Below, in pieces: positions 10,392 to 19,594 of a stretch of 64,000 bases of DNA; position 1 is the stretch's first letter; each line of letters opens with the position of its first letter. The notes below the pieces were generated by a model. The model saw only the letters and a program-made list of their open reading frames with translations. It was not told the origin of the DNA and searched no databases. This stretch comes from Paraburkholderia guartelaensis (GTDB lineage Bacteria; Pseudomonadota; Gammaproteobacteria; Burkholderiales; Burkholderiaceae): assembly GCF_004353905.1 (NCBI RefSeq), contig NZ_SMOD01000003.1:124001-188000 (forward strand), read 5' to 3'. The position numbers were made by a program, and so were the translations under genes.

Positions 10392-11804
10392 ATGTACATG
10401 GGAACTGAGATTGCCGGCTCAACGCACGTCGAGGCGAGTGTCTCGGCGCGGCTCGACCGGCTGCCGCCCACGCGGTACTTTCGCGGGCTCGTCGCCCGCA
10501 TCGCGGTGGGCGGATGGTTCGAGTTCTACGAAATGTTCATGGCGGCCTATATCTCACTGGGCCTCATCCACAGCGGGCTGTACCGCGCCACCACCGCCGG
10601 GCTCTTCGATGTGAACGGCTTCGCGAGCTTTCTCGGCTCGTTCTTCGCGGGCATGTTCGTCGGCACGGTGGCGCTGAGCGGCATCACCGACCGCTTCGGG
10701 CGGCGCATCGTGTTCACGTTCGCCATGCTGACGTACTCCGTGGCGAGCTTCGTCGCCGCCTTCCAGCATTCGCCGCTGGGCATGGACGCCTGGCGCTTCG
10801 TGGCCGGCGTGGGCATCGGCATGCAGCTCATCACTGTCGACACTTATATCTCCGAGCTCACGCCGCGCGATGCGCGCGGGCGCTACACGGCGTTCAGCAT
10901 CCTCGTCATTCTCACCTCGGTGCCCGTGGTCGCGGTCATCTCCTACGCGCTCGTGCCGCGCACGTTCTTCGGCATGGAAGGCTGGCGCTGGGTGATGATC
11001 ATCGGCGCGGCCGGCGCAGTCTTTATCTGGTTCATTCGTCACGGCTTGCCGGAATCGCCGCGCTGGCTAGAGAGCAAGGGGCGCGTGAACGAGGCGCGCC
11101 AGATCGTAGACGAGATCGAACGCAGGGTGGTCGCCGAAACCGGCAAGCCGCTCGCCGAGCCGCCCGAAGGCCCGAATGCGAGCCAGCTGGAGGCGCGCGG
11201 CGCGTGGATCGAGATGTGGCAGGGCCGCTACTTCAAGCGCACGGTGATGCTGTCGCTCTTCAACTTCTGCCAGACCTTCGGCGTGTATGGCTTTGGCGCG
11301 TGGGTGCCGGTGCTGCTGTATTCGAAGGGCATCACGATCACGCATTCGCTGCTCTACACCATGGTGATCGCCATCACGACCCCGCTCGGCGCAATCGGCG
11401 CCATGGCCTGCGCGGAGCGCTACCAGCGCAAGTGGCAACTGGTGGGCTGCGCCATCGTCGTGGCCGTGGCGGGCGTGATGTTCGGCCAGGTGCGCGACCC
11501 CGTGCCGATCCTGCTGTTCGGCAGCGCGGTGACGATCGCGAACAACTGGCTCATCGGCATCTTCCACACCTATCAGGCAGAACTGTATCCAACGCGTATT
11601 CGCGCGCGCGCCGTCGGGTTCGTCTTCAGCTGGAGCCGTGTCAGTTCGATCTTCGTCGGCTTCTGGGTGGCGGCGCTGCTCAAGCAGTACGGCGTGCCGG
11701 CCGTGTTCCTGCTGATTTCGTCGGCCATGCTCGTGATCGTCGTGGCGGTCGGCGCGTGGGGTCCGAAAACCAACGGTGTGCGTCTAGAGGAGTTGTCGCA
11801 ATGA
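10392..11804 (+). CDS. MFS transporter, sugar/organic-acid porter type
   Basis: 470 residues with about 12 membrane segments. It has the MFS loop motif DRFGRRIVF between segments 2 and 3 and PESPRWL in the central loop, as in the SV2/NiaP-like and metabolite:proton symporter groups. AAGGAGACGCC precedes the ATG. Its stop overlaps the next start (ATGA), so it is co-transcribed with the MmgE/PrpD genes and probably imports their substrate. The substrate cannot be read from sequence. Confidence 0.88.
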   Translation: MYMGTEIAGSTHVEASVSARLDRLPPTRYFRGLVARIAVGGWFEFYEMFMAAYISLGLIHSGLYRATTAGLFDVNGFASFLGSFFAGMFVGTVALSGITDRFGRRIVFTFAMLTYSVASFVAAFQHSPLGMDAWRFVAGVGIGMQLITVDTYISELTPRDARGRYTAFSILVILTSVPVVAVISYALVPRTFFGMEGWRWVMIIGAAGAVFIWFIRHGLPESPRWLESKGRVNEARQIVDEIERRVVAETGKPLAEPPEGPNASQLEARGAWIEMWQGRYFKRTVMLSLFNFCQTFGVYGFGAWVPVLLYSKGITITHSLLYTMVIAITTPLGAIGAMACAERYQRKWQLVGCAIVVAVAGVMFGQVRDPVPILLFGSAVTIANNWLIGIFHTYQAELYPTRIRARAVGFVFSWSRVSSIFVGFWVAALLKQYGVPAVFLLISSAMLVIVVAVGAWGPKTNGVRLEELSQ

Positions 11805-13159
11805 GTGGTTCCATCGCCGATGCATTCGCGCAGGGCCTGTTTGCACTGGCACAGCGTCCCTTGCCCGCTGATGTCCAGAAGGAAGCGAAGCGCTCGTTCA
11901 TCAACGTTGCGGGCACAACGATAGGCGCCTGCATGCATCCAGGCGTCGAAGCGATACTCGCGACTGCGCGCGATCTTGGCGCCGCACACGAGGCGGGCGT
12001 GCTGGGGCGTACGGAGCGCATCGACCTGCACTTCGCCGCGCTGGCGAACGGCTTCGCCGGTCATCTGGACGATTTCGACGACACGCATCTCGTCACAGTG
12101 ATCCATCCTGCAGCGGCCACGCTCGCGGTGCTCACCGCGCTCGCGCCGCAAACGCGGCCCACGGGCGCACAGGCGCTCACGGCGTTCGCGCTCGGCTGCG
12201 AGGCGCAATTGCGCGTGGGCGTGGCGATCTCGCCTGAGCACTACGACCGGGGCTGGCACATCACCGGCACGTGCGGCGTGATTGGTTGTGCGGTCACGGC
12301 GGCGCTGTTGCTCGGCCTCGACGAAGCTAAACTTAAGGAGGCCGTATCGATTGCCGCCTCGATGTTCGTCGGGCAGCGCGAGGCCTTCGGCACCATGACC
12401 AAGCCCTTTCATCCCGGCAAAGCGGCGGCCAATGGCATCGACGCTGCGCGGCTCGCCCAGCACGGGCAGCGCGCCGCAGACGACATCTTCGAAGCGCCGG
12501 GCGGCTATGCGAGGTCGCTTTCGACGAAGGTCGACTTCGAGCGCATGAACGGCGATTTCGGCGAGCGCTGGGAGTTGTCGTTCAACACCTACAAGCCGTA
12601 TCCGTGCGGGATCGTTGCGCATCCGGCCATCGATGCCGGCCTCGCGATTGCGGAGCGCATCGCGGATGCCGGGGCCATCGACGCGATCGTGCTGCGCTGT
12701 CATCCGCTCGTGCCGGAACTGATGGGCAACCCGCAGCCTCGTGACGGCCTGCAGGCGCGTTTCAGCGCGATCCACGGTGTGGCCGCCGCGCTGTGCGACG
12801 GCCAGGTGGGCCTCGCGCAATACGACGACAGCCGCGTGACGCGCGACGACGTGAAGGCGCTGCGCGCGAAGACGACGCTCGCGCCCGACCCCGCATTGAA
12901 CCGCGACGAGGTGTACATCGAGGCGCGGCTTCACGACGGCAGCGTGGTCGCGCATCACGTCGAACATGCGCGCGGCAGTCTCGCGCGGCCCCTGACTGAC
13001 GACGAACTGCTCGACAAGGTGCGTCTGCTGATCGACCCGCGGCTTGGCGCGGGCGCGGCGGATCGCATTGCCGCCGCAGTCGCGAACGTCGAGAGCGCGG
13101 CGAGTCTCGACACGTTCTTCGCCCTTTGCACGCCGAACAAGGATCTGGCTCATGCATAA
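11801..13159 (+). CDS. MmgE/PrpD-family protein (full length)
   Basis: 452 residues, the usual size of the family that includes 2-methylcitrate dehydratase, cis-aconitate decarboxylase and related epimerases. The N-terminal helical domain carries the acidic/histidine segment GHLDDFDDTH (88-96) and a nearby His102; the C-terminal domain follows from about residue 260. Start and stop overlap the flanking genes by 4 and 8 bp. The reaction is not assigned: the family covers several chemistries on small carboxylic acids. Confidence 0.85.
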   Translation: MSGSIADAFAQGLFALAQRPLPADVQKEAKRSFINVAGTTIGACMHPGVEAILATARDLGAAHEAGVLGRTERIDLHFAALANGFAGHLDDFDDTHLVTVIHPAAATLAVLTALAPQTRPTGAQALTAFALGCEAQLRVGVAISPEHYDRGWHITGTCGVIGCAVTAALLLGLDEAKLKEAVSIAASMFVGQREAFGTMTKPFHPGKAAANGIDAARLAQHGQRAADDIFEAPGGYARSLSTKVDFERMNGDFGERWELSFNTYKPYPCGIVAHPAIDAGLAIAERIADAGAIDAIVLRCHPLVPELMGNPQPRDGLQARFSAIHGVAAALCDGQVGLAQYDDSRVTRDDVKALRAKTTLAPDPALNRDEVYIEARLHDGSVVAHHVEHARGSLARPLTDDELLDKVRLLIDPRLGAGAADRIAAAVANVESAASLDTFFALCTPNKDLAHA

Positions 13160-13835
13160 CCCCGCCGCTCATTCCGCCGTTGCCGATGCGTTCGTGGCGC
13201 TTGCCGCAGCGAAGCCTGGCGAGCGCGAACTCGAAGCCGCGCGCAGCGCCGTGGCGAACGCGCGCCGCTGCGCCGCGCAGTCCCGCGCCGCCAGTCCGCT
13301 GATCGCAATGCTTGCGCAGGCCACCGATGCGCGCTCGCGCGCATGGCAGCTCGGCGCCGCGCTCGCCACGCTGGATGCAGGTTCTACCGCCACACCCGCC
13401 GTGGCGGCAGCGCTTGCGCTCGGCGAATCTCTCGAGGCTGCCGAAGATGACATCGCCGCCGCTGTCGCGGTCGGCACGCGCGCGTCGGCGCGGCTGGGCG
13501 CCGCCGTGGACGACGAAGCGTTTCGTGCGCGCTGGAACGTGGCCGCGTCTCTCGGGATCGTGGGGGCGACGCTCGCGGCTGCGCGCCTCCTCGCGCTCGA
13601 TGCGCCGCACACGCGCCACGCGCTTGGCATCGCCGCCACGCAGGCCGCAGGGCTCGCGCGCAATGTGGGCGAAGCCATGGGCGCGCTGGAAACCGGCAAG
13701 GCGGCCGCCGACGCCATCGAAGCGGCCTTGCTCGCGAAACATGGCTTTACGAGCGCGGTGGCGTCGATCGACGGACGGCGCGGGCTGGCCGCGCTGATGG
13801 CCTACCGTTTCGACGCCGGCGCGATTACCGCATGA
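13152..13835 (+). CDS. Half-size MmgE/PrpD-like protein
   Basis: 227 residues that align only with the N-terminal helical domain of the family (AAARLLALDAPHTRHALGIAATQAAGLARN resembles the helical repeat of the neighbours). The acidic/histidine segment seen in the upstream protein (GHLDDFDDTH) is absent, and there is no C-terminal domain. The ATG at 13152 lies within the upstream gene (8-bp overlap). Reading frame and codon use look intact, so it may be a partner subunit rather than debris. I infer no independent catalysis. Confidence 0.75.
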   Translation: MHNPAAHSAVADAFVALAAAKPGERELEAARSAVANARRCAAQSRAASPLIAMLAQATDARSRAWQLGAALATLDAGSTATPAVAAALALGESLEAAEDDIAAAVAVGTRASARLGAAVDDEAFRARWNVAASLGIVGATLAAARLLALDAPHTRHALGIAATQAAGLARNVGEAMGALETGKAAADAIEAALLAKHGFTSAVASIDGRRGLAALMAYRFDAGAITA

Positions 13836-13881
13836 GACGAGCCGGGCAGGGCGATTTAATACGGATGCCGAACTGATAACG

Positions 13882-15366
13882 ATGCCAATAACGTCTTTGC
13901 TTTCGCGTCGCCGCATGCTTCAGTGCGTCGCGGCGTGCAGCATGCTGCCCGTCGTCGGCGCAAAGCATGCGTTCGCCGCCGACGCGTCACCCTCGTCATC
14001 ACCATCGCCGGACGACACCGACATCACCGCGCAGCTTGCGCGCTACATCGTCGCTGCACGCGACAAGCCGTTGCCCGACGCCGTGCTGGTGGAATGCAAG
14101 AACCACATTCTCGATACGTTTGGCGCGATGGTGTCGGGCTCGCGCATGCGCCCCGGGATGCTGGCGACGCAATACGCGCGCTCGCTCGGCGGTGCGCCGC
14201 AAGCCTCGGTCGTCGGCTCGGACCTGCGCACGAGCACGGTGAACGCCGCGCTCGCCAACGCCATGTGCGCGCACTCCGACGAGACCGACGACTTCGAGCC
14301 TGTCACGAAGGCGCATCCCGGCTGCTCCACGGTGCCTGCCGCGTTCGCGCTAGGCGAAGCGCAGGGCGCATCCGGCGCGGCGCTCGTGCGTGCCGTCGCG
14401 CTCGGTTATGACACGGCGTGCCGGCTCCTCATGGCGCTCGGCCCGGATCTCGTGCGCGCATCGCATCGCAGCGCGGAAGGCACGGCCTCGACGTTCGGCG
14501 CGCTCGGCGCGGCCGCTGCGCTCACGAGGCTCGACGAGCGCCAGACGCGTTATGCGATCTCCTACGCGGCGCAACAGGTGTCGGGACTATGGAGCTGGGT
14601 GAAGGATCGCGACCATATCGAAAAGGCGTTCGATTTCGCGGGCATGGGCGCGCGCAACGGCGTAATGGCGGCGACGATGGTGCAATCGGGCATGACCGGC
14701 GTGGCCGACGTGCTCGACGGTACGCACAATCTCTTCATCGCGCTTTCGACGAAGCCGCAGCCGCAAGCGATGATCGACCAGTTCGGCAGCCGCTTCTTCG
14801 TGACGGAAACGGCGATCAAGACGTATTCGGTGGGTTATCCGATTCAATCGCCGCTCGATGCCTTGCTCACGCTGCGGCGGCAATATCAGCTCACACCGGA
14901 CAAGGTGCGCACAGTGGTGGTGAAGGTGCCGCCTGACGCCATCGGTATTGTCGGCGACAGCGCGATGCCCGACGTCAACTGCGCCCACATGGTGGCGCTG
15001 GCGCTCGTGAAGGGCGCGGTGTCGTTCGCGGACAGCCACGACGTCTCACTCATGCGCGATCCGCAGATCGAGGCGCAGCGCGCGAAAGTAACGGTCGTTG
15101 CCGACCCGAAGTTGCGCGACCCGGCCGCGCCGCGTGGCGGCATCGTCGAAGTGACGTTGACGGACGGTCGCACCGTGAGCCACTACACGCGCTTTCCGCC
15201 TGGCACGAAGGAGAACCCGCTGAGCGTCGCGCAGGTGAACGACAAGGCGCGCGATCTCATGGAGCCGGTGCTCGGCCAGCAAAAGACCGCGCAACTGATC
15301 GGGCGGATCAACGTGCTGGAGCACGTCGCGAACGTCGCGGACCTGAGGCCGCTGTTCACGGCGTGA
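13882..15366 (+). CDS. MmgE/PrpD-family protein with Tat-like signal peptide
   Basis: 494 residues. The first 35 form an export signal: SRRRMLQ (twin arginine), a hydrophobic stretch and an AFAAD-type cleavage site. The remainder is a full MmgE/PrpD protein with CAHSDETDDFE in the position of the acidic/histidine segment. Family members are normally cytoplasmic, so predicted export is unusual. It follows the half-size gene by 46 bp and is probably in the same operon. Confidence 0.82.
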   Translation: MPITSLLSRRRMLQCVAACSMLPVVGAKHAFAADASPSSSPSPDDTDITAQLARYIVAARDKPLPDAVLVECKNHILDTFGAMVSGSRMRPGMLATQYARSLGGAPQASVVGSDLRTSTVNAALANAMCAHSDETDDFEPVTKAHPGCSTVPAAFALGEAQGASGAALVRAVALGYDTACRLLMALGPDLVRASHRSAEGTASTFGALGAAAALTRLDERQTRYAISYAAQQVSGLWSWVKDRDHIEKAFDFAGMGARNGVMAATMVQSGMTGVADVLDGTHNLFIALSTKPQPQAMIDQFGSRFFVTETAIKTYSVGYPIQSPLDALLTLRRQYQLTPDKVRTVVVKVPPDAIGIVGDSAMPDVNCAHMVALALVKGAVSFADSHDVSLMRDPQIEAQRAKVTVVADPKLRDPAAPRGGIVEVTLTDGRTVSHYTRFPPGTKENPLSVAQVNDKARDLMEPVLGQQKTAQLIGRINVLEHVANVADLRPLFTA

Positions 15367-15374
15367 AGTGGTCG

Positions 15375-16385
15375 TTACGGCATGCGCGTCCGCGAAGCAT
15401 CCACGCCTTGCTCATCCTTCATGCCCAACAGGGCGACGGACTCCGTGCGGCCGCGCCGCGTGGCTTTCCAGATCATCAGCAGGTGGTAGTAAAGTCGCGG
15501 GCTGAAGCCGAACCGGTACGCGTAGAGATTGCCGAGCGCGAGCTGCAGCCCAGCGCGCGCCTCGCGATTGCGTGCGAGCAGCGAGACCACGATCGGCACG
15601 AGACGGCGCATGGCGAGCTTGCGCGCCGGTTCGAGTTCGGGCGGCAACGTGAGGCTGTTGAGAAAACGCCACGCCGAGATCGACGACGCATTGATGCTCG
15701 TGCGCGTCGCCTGGGATACCGAAACGTCCGTGATGCGATAGCACGAGACGTATTCGTTCACGTAGCACACACGTTTTGCCGCGAGGCACAGGCGCGTGCC
15801 GAACACGTAATCGCAGCAGGTGCCGTAGTGGTCGTCGTAGCCGATGCGCTTGACGAGCGCCGCGTTGGCAAGCCAGCCGTTGTTGGGGAACATCTGCACG
15901 ATACCCACGCGGCCCGGTGGGTGTTGCAGTCCTGCTGCGCTGGCCGTGCGGTGATACGCGATATTCATGCGTTCGCTAGCCGCGTGCATGATGCGCCCGT
16001 CGTGATCGGTTTCGTATTGATCGCCGAACGCGACTTCCAGATCCGGATAACGCTCCCACTGCGCAAGCAGTTTCTCGATGCAGTGCACGAGCAGATAGTC
16101 GTCGTCGTGGATCAGCAGGATCTTGTCTCCGCTCGCGCGCTCGAAGAGGCTCGCCACGTTGGGCGCCTGGCCGAGCGCGGGCACGTGGCGCCGATAGGCG
16201 ATGCGCGGGTCGTTGCCGTAACGCGAGGCGACCAGCTGCTGCGTGCGATCGTCGCTCGAGTCGTCGCCGATCACGATCTCGATGTTCGCATGCGTTTGCA
16301 TGAGGCACGATTCGATGCAGCGAACGAGCAGTTCAGGCCGGTTGTACGTCGGCAGGCAAATGGAGACCTTCGTTGTTGTCGTCAT
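15375..16385 (-). CDS. Family 2 glycosyltransferase
   Basis: 336 residues. The N-terminal GT-A fold is clear: VSICLPTYNRPELL, then IEIVIGDDSSDD, then the metal/nucleotide-sugar motif LLIHDDDYLL near residue 95. It transfers a sugar from an activated donor; acceptor and product are unknown. It stands alone, convergent with the MmgE/PrpD operon (9-bp gap), with no polysaccharide genes around it. Confidence 0.88.
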   Translation of the reverse strand: MTTTTKVSICLPTYNRPELLVRCIESCLMQTHANIEIVIGDDSSDDRTQQLVASRYGNDPRIAYRRHVPALGQAPNVASLFERASGDKILLIHDDDYLLVHCIEKLLAQWERYPDLEVAFGDQYETDHDGRIMHAASERMNIAYHRTASAAGLQHPPGRVGIVQMFPNNGWLANAALVKRIGYDDHYGTCCDYVFGTRLCLAAKRVCYVNEYVSCYRITDVSVSQATRTSINASSISAWRFLNSLTLPPELEPARKLAMRRLVPIVVSLLARNREARAGLQLALGNLYAYRFGFSPRLYYHLLMIWKATRRGRTESVALLGMKDEQGVDASRTRMP

Positions 16386-16709
16386 GGGCAGACCCCAGTG
16401 CTTGAGGGATGCGGAGACGTTCGCAAAGACGGGTTCGTAATGCGAACTTCATCCGGTGGACATGACGGTAAAGGAACAAAACGCGAAAGAAATTGAAAAT
16501 AAATCGCAAGGCATGCGCCTTGCGCAGCGCGGCCCGCAAAGCCAGCACCGGTGGGCATCCGCATAAAGTGCCGAGCTTTGATATTACAAATCGGAAAGAA
16601 AATCCGGGCGGCAAAATATTCGGGAATCGTCGGGGATCGACTGAGTGCCGGAACAGTCACGTCAATCGCGTTAACATTGGCGCTCCGCCTGAAAAGACCG
16701 ACGGCATCC
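16386..16709. other. Divergent intergenic region, no gene seen
   Basis: It separates the minus-strand glycosyltransferase from the plus-strand membrane protein. An in-frame GTG at 16551 would extend the latter by 53 residues, but that part is basic and not membrane-like. I see no clear operator or RNA. Confidence 0.4.
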
Positions 16710-17795
16710 ATGGCCTCCATCTCGTACGCCCACAAACCGCTCACGCCGTTCCGCCGTGCGCTCGCACGCTTTTCCCTCTCCGAACTCGCGAAGTACACGA
16801 AACTCACGCTCGGCATGTGGATCGGCTTCGGCATTCCATACGCATGCGGATATCCAGAAGCGGCGGTCGCGCTCTCCGGCTCGGCGATGCTCACGCTCGC
16901 GCTCGGCAGTTCCATCTCGGCGGCGCGCGGATACTTCCACAAGCGCGTGATGTCGAATCTCGTCGCGATGCCGATCGGCACGCTGCTGATCTGGCTGACC
17001 GCGCCGCATTTGTGGCTTGGCGTGATCCTGCTGCCGCTCGTGATCTTCACGATCGTGCGCATCCGGCCTTCGGTGTTCCAGATGACGAGCATCACCGTGC
17101 CGATGACGCTCGTGCTCTTCACGGGCGTGCGCATACCATTGCTCGAGCAACGGCTGATCGGCGTGGTGCTTGGCATGCTGCTCGGTTTCATCATCCAGCA
17201 GGTCGCATTTCCGCCCGATCATGGTTTTTGGGCGAATACGCTCGTGAACGACGGCAACGCGCAGGCCGAAGCCTTGCTCACCCAGGTCGCAACGAAAACG
17301 CTGGACCGCACGAAACTGAAATCGGCGACGGCCGCGCTGCGGGTGTCGAGCAGCAATCTGAAGCAGGCACACGATCTCCTCAAGTCGGACCTGGAGCAGT
17401 CGTGGGTGTCGGCGCATCTGAAGCGCAATCGCGATCGCTTGCCGCTGTTCTCGTGCTACCACGAGCTATTCGATTCGATCGTCGGCTTCCTCGAAACGCT
17501 CGATACGTTCAACGCGCAATACGAGGCGCTCGATACGCAATGGAAAGAGGCATACCGGCACGGCCTCGCGCGCCTCGTGGACGTGCACCGGCAAATCGCT
17601 TTACAGGCCGACCTTCGGGTGGAGCGCCCGGGTCTACTCGTGGAGCCGTTGACTCGCGAGGAACTGCACGCGCTCGTCGAAGCGCTGCCCGCAACGGGCG
17701 TGTTCACGAGCGTCTATCTCGGGCATTTGACTGGCTACGGCATCCTGCTGAGCCGTTTGAGCGACATGCATACCGAGCACTTGCGCAAAGCGTGA
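16710..17795 (+). CDS. Aromatic-acid exporter-like (FUSC/ArAE) membrane protein
   Basis: 361 residues from the preferred ATG. The first half has about six hydrophobic segments (for example LTLGMWIGFGIPYACGY and LIGVVLGMLLGFIIQQ); the second half is a soluble helical domain. This matches one half of the FUSC/aromatic-acid exporter superfamily, which exports aromatic carboxylates in other bacteria. The start is uncertain because no strong ribosome binding site is visible. Substrate not known. Confidence 0.75.
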   Translation: MASISYAHKPLTPFRRALARFSLSELAKYTKLTLGMWIGFGIPYACGYPEAAVALSGSAMLTLALGSSISAARGYFHKRVMSNLVAMPIGTLLIWLTAPHLWLGVILLPLVIFTIVRIRPSVFQMTSITVPMTLVLFTGVRIPLLEQRLIGVVLGMLLGFIIQQVAFPPDHGFWANTLVNDGNAQAEALLTQVATKTLDRTKLKSATAALRVSSSNLKQAHDLLKSDLEQSWVSAHLKRNRDRLPLFSCYHELFDSIVGFLETLDTFNAQYEALDTQWKEAYRHGLARLVDVHRQIALQADLRVERPGLLVEPLTREELHALVEALPATGVFTSVYLGHLTGYGILLSRLSDMHTEHLRKA

Positions 17796-18193
17796 GCGTC
17801 GCGCTCATTCCTCGCGTATTTTCCCGGCGATCCGCGCGGCGGCGGCCTGCGGGCCGCTCGGGCTCGTGCAACTCATGCGTTGAGTGCCTACCGCCCGGCA
17901 CGCATGCGAGCGTCTACCCGTAATTGTCCTGGGGTGGGCGCGCCGCGGCGCAATGCGCGGTGCGCACCGCTCGAAGCGTCCCGGCTGCCGTGCCCGCCGG
18001 CCTTACGCGCCCGATTGTTCGCGATCCGCGAATGACGTATTCGGGCGTTATCCGGTACTGATTACGCTGCGCTTGCGACTATCTTTGCGTCGTCGATGTC
18101 GACGGCGTCCAGCGCAGTGGCGCACGTCGCGTCGCACACCGTTTTCGACTATGAGCGTGTGGCGCGGCATCCGGCCGGCCCAAGGAGACAGAG
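17796..18193. other. Intergenic region upstream of the MFS gene
   Basis: 398 bp without a gene. It holds the operator-like motif at 18018-18043 and the AAGGAGACAGAG ribosome binding site just before the MFS start. Confidence 0.5.
18018..18043 (+). promoter_or_regulatory. LysR-type operator, copy 1
   Basis: It begins TTCGCGATCCGCGAATG, a dyad with six-base arms. Over 26 bp it matches the site at 20553-20578 at 21 positions. It lies 151 bp before the MFS start. The LysR gene sits between the two copies, so I infer it binds both. Confidence 0.65.
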
Positions 18194-19477
18194 ATGAAAC
18201 CGAACACATGGGACACGGCCTACGAATGGAAAGCCGTGACGCTGCTGGCGCTGGGCTTCGGCCTCGTGGGCCTCGACCGCTGGCTGATCGCGCCGCTGTT
18301 CCCGTCCATCATGAAAGACCTCAACCTCAATGCGCAGGATGTCGGCAATTGCATCGGTATCCTCGGCCTTTCGTGGGGCGTGTTCGCGGCGGTCATGGGC
18401 GGCATGTCCGACAAGGTGGGGCGGCGCAAGGTGCTGATTCCGGCGATCATCGCGTTCTCGCTGCTCTCGGGCTTCTCAGGCCTCGCAGGCGGCTTTGCGA
18501 GCCTGCTGGCCGTGCGTGCGCTAATGGGCGTGGCGGAAGGCTCGTTCTGCCCGACCAGCTTCGCCGCCACGGCCGATGCCTCGCACCCGAAGCGCCGCGG
18601 TTTCAATCTCGGGCTTCAGCAAAGCGGCTTCGCGTTGTTTGGGCTCGCGCTTTCGCCGATCATCGCCACGCAGTTGCTGGGCGTGATGAGCTGGCGCTGG
18701 GTGTTCGCACTCGTGTCGGTGCCGGGCCTCATTCTCGGCTTGCTGATGTACCGCGTGATCCGGGAGCCGCAAGACGCGCTTGCGCGTAACGCGGGTGCGT
18801 CTGCCGCGAAGGCCGAACGCGGCCACTGGCGTGACGTGATCCGCAGCCGCAACATTCCCGTGGCGATGGTCGCGCTGTTCTGCGCCATGACGGGCGTGTT
18901 CGTGCTCGGCGCCATGCTGCCGCTCTACCTCACGCAGTACCTTTCGCTCGATACGCAGCGCATGGGCGTGGTGGCCTCGGCAATTGGCTTTGGCGGTTTC
19001 GTCGGACAGTTCGGCTTGCCGGGGCTTTCGGATCTGCTGGGCCGGCGCCTCGCGAGCGTCATCGGCTTCGTGGGCACGGCTGTCATGCTGATCGTGTTTC
19101 GCGGTCTCGGCGCGCAGCCGTTCGCGCTCTTCGCGGTGCTGTTCGCGGCGTCGTTCTTCACGCTCGGCCTCGTTTCGCTGCTCTCGGGACCGGTTGCCAC
19201 TGAGGCCGCGCCGGCCGGCATGGTCTCGACTTCGATCGGGCTCGTGGTGGGCGCGGGCGAAATCTTTGGCGGCGGTGTGGCGCCCGCGCTCGCCGGATTC
19301 GTTGCAGCGCACTTCGGTATCCAGAACATCTTGTGGCTGCCTATCGGCGCCGTCTTTCTCGGCGTGCTGGTGAGCCTTTTCCTCAAGGAAACCGCGCCCG
19401 CGAAGCTGCGCCGCAGCGAGGCTGCCGCGTCCGCCGCCCCCGCCGCGCCCTTGCCTGCAACGGGGCAGGCTGAGTAA
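18194..19477 (+). CDS. MFS transporter, aromatic-compound type
   Basis: 427 residues with about 12 membrane segments. The motif GGMSDKVGRRKVL lies between segments 2 and 3, and SDLLGRRLAS is the pseudo-repeat in the second half. A strong AAGGAGACAGAG precedes the ATG. Position beside the LysR gene and the shared operator with the hydroquinone operon suggest uptake of the aromatic substrate or a precursor. The Ala/Pro-rich tail after residue 400 is cytoplasmic. Confidence 0.88.
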   Translation: MKPNTWDTAYEWKAVTLLALGFGLVGLDRWLIAPLFPSIMKDLNLNAQDVGNCIGILGLSWGVFAAVMGGMSDKVGRRKVLIPAIIAFSLLSGFSGLAGGFASLLAVRALMGVAEGSFCPTSFAATADASHPKRRGFNLGLQQSGFALFGLALSPIIATQLLGVMSWRWVFALVSVPGLILGLLMYRVIREPQDALARNAGASAAKAERGHWRDVIRSRNIPVAMVALFCAMTGVFVLGAMLPLYLTQYLSLDTQRMGVVASAIGFGGFVGQFGLPGLSDLLGRRLASVIGFVGTAVMLIVFRGLGAQPFALFAVLFAASFFTLGLVSLLSGPVATEAAPAGMVSTSIGLVVGAGEIFGGGVAPALAGFVAAHFGIQNILWLPIGAVFLGVLVSLFLKETAPAKLRRSEAAASAAPAAPLPATGQAE

Positions 19478-19594
19478 TGTGCACGCGCCGTCCGTGTCGT
19501 TCTCTGCTGCCGCGCCGCCCGTGCAGGAGCGGCGCGAGCGAATGGGGGCGGGCCCTATACTTGGATGGCCCGAACCCATGAAAAAGAGAGGAGC

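Noticed and set aside
11573..13153. Long minus-strand open frame antisense to the first MmgE/PrpD gene
   Set aside because: It is a shadow frame of GC-rich coding sequence; Arg/His-rich, without domains or a ribosome binding site.
10514..13159. A continuous 881-codon open frame on the plus strand
   Set aside because: Its first 430 codons are an out-of-frame reading of the MFS gene; only the part from 11801 is a real MmgE/PrpD gene.
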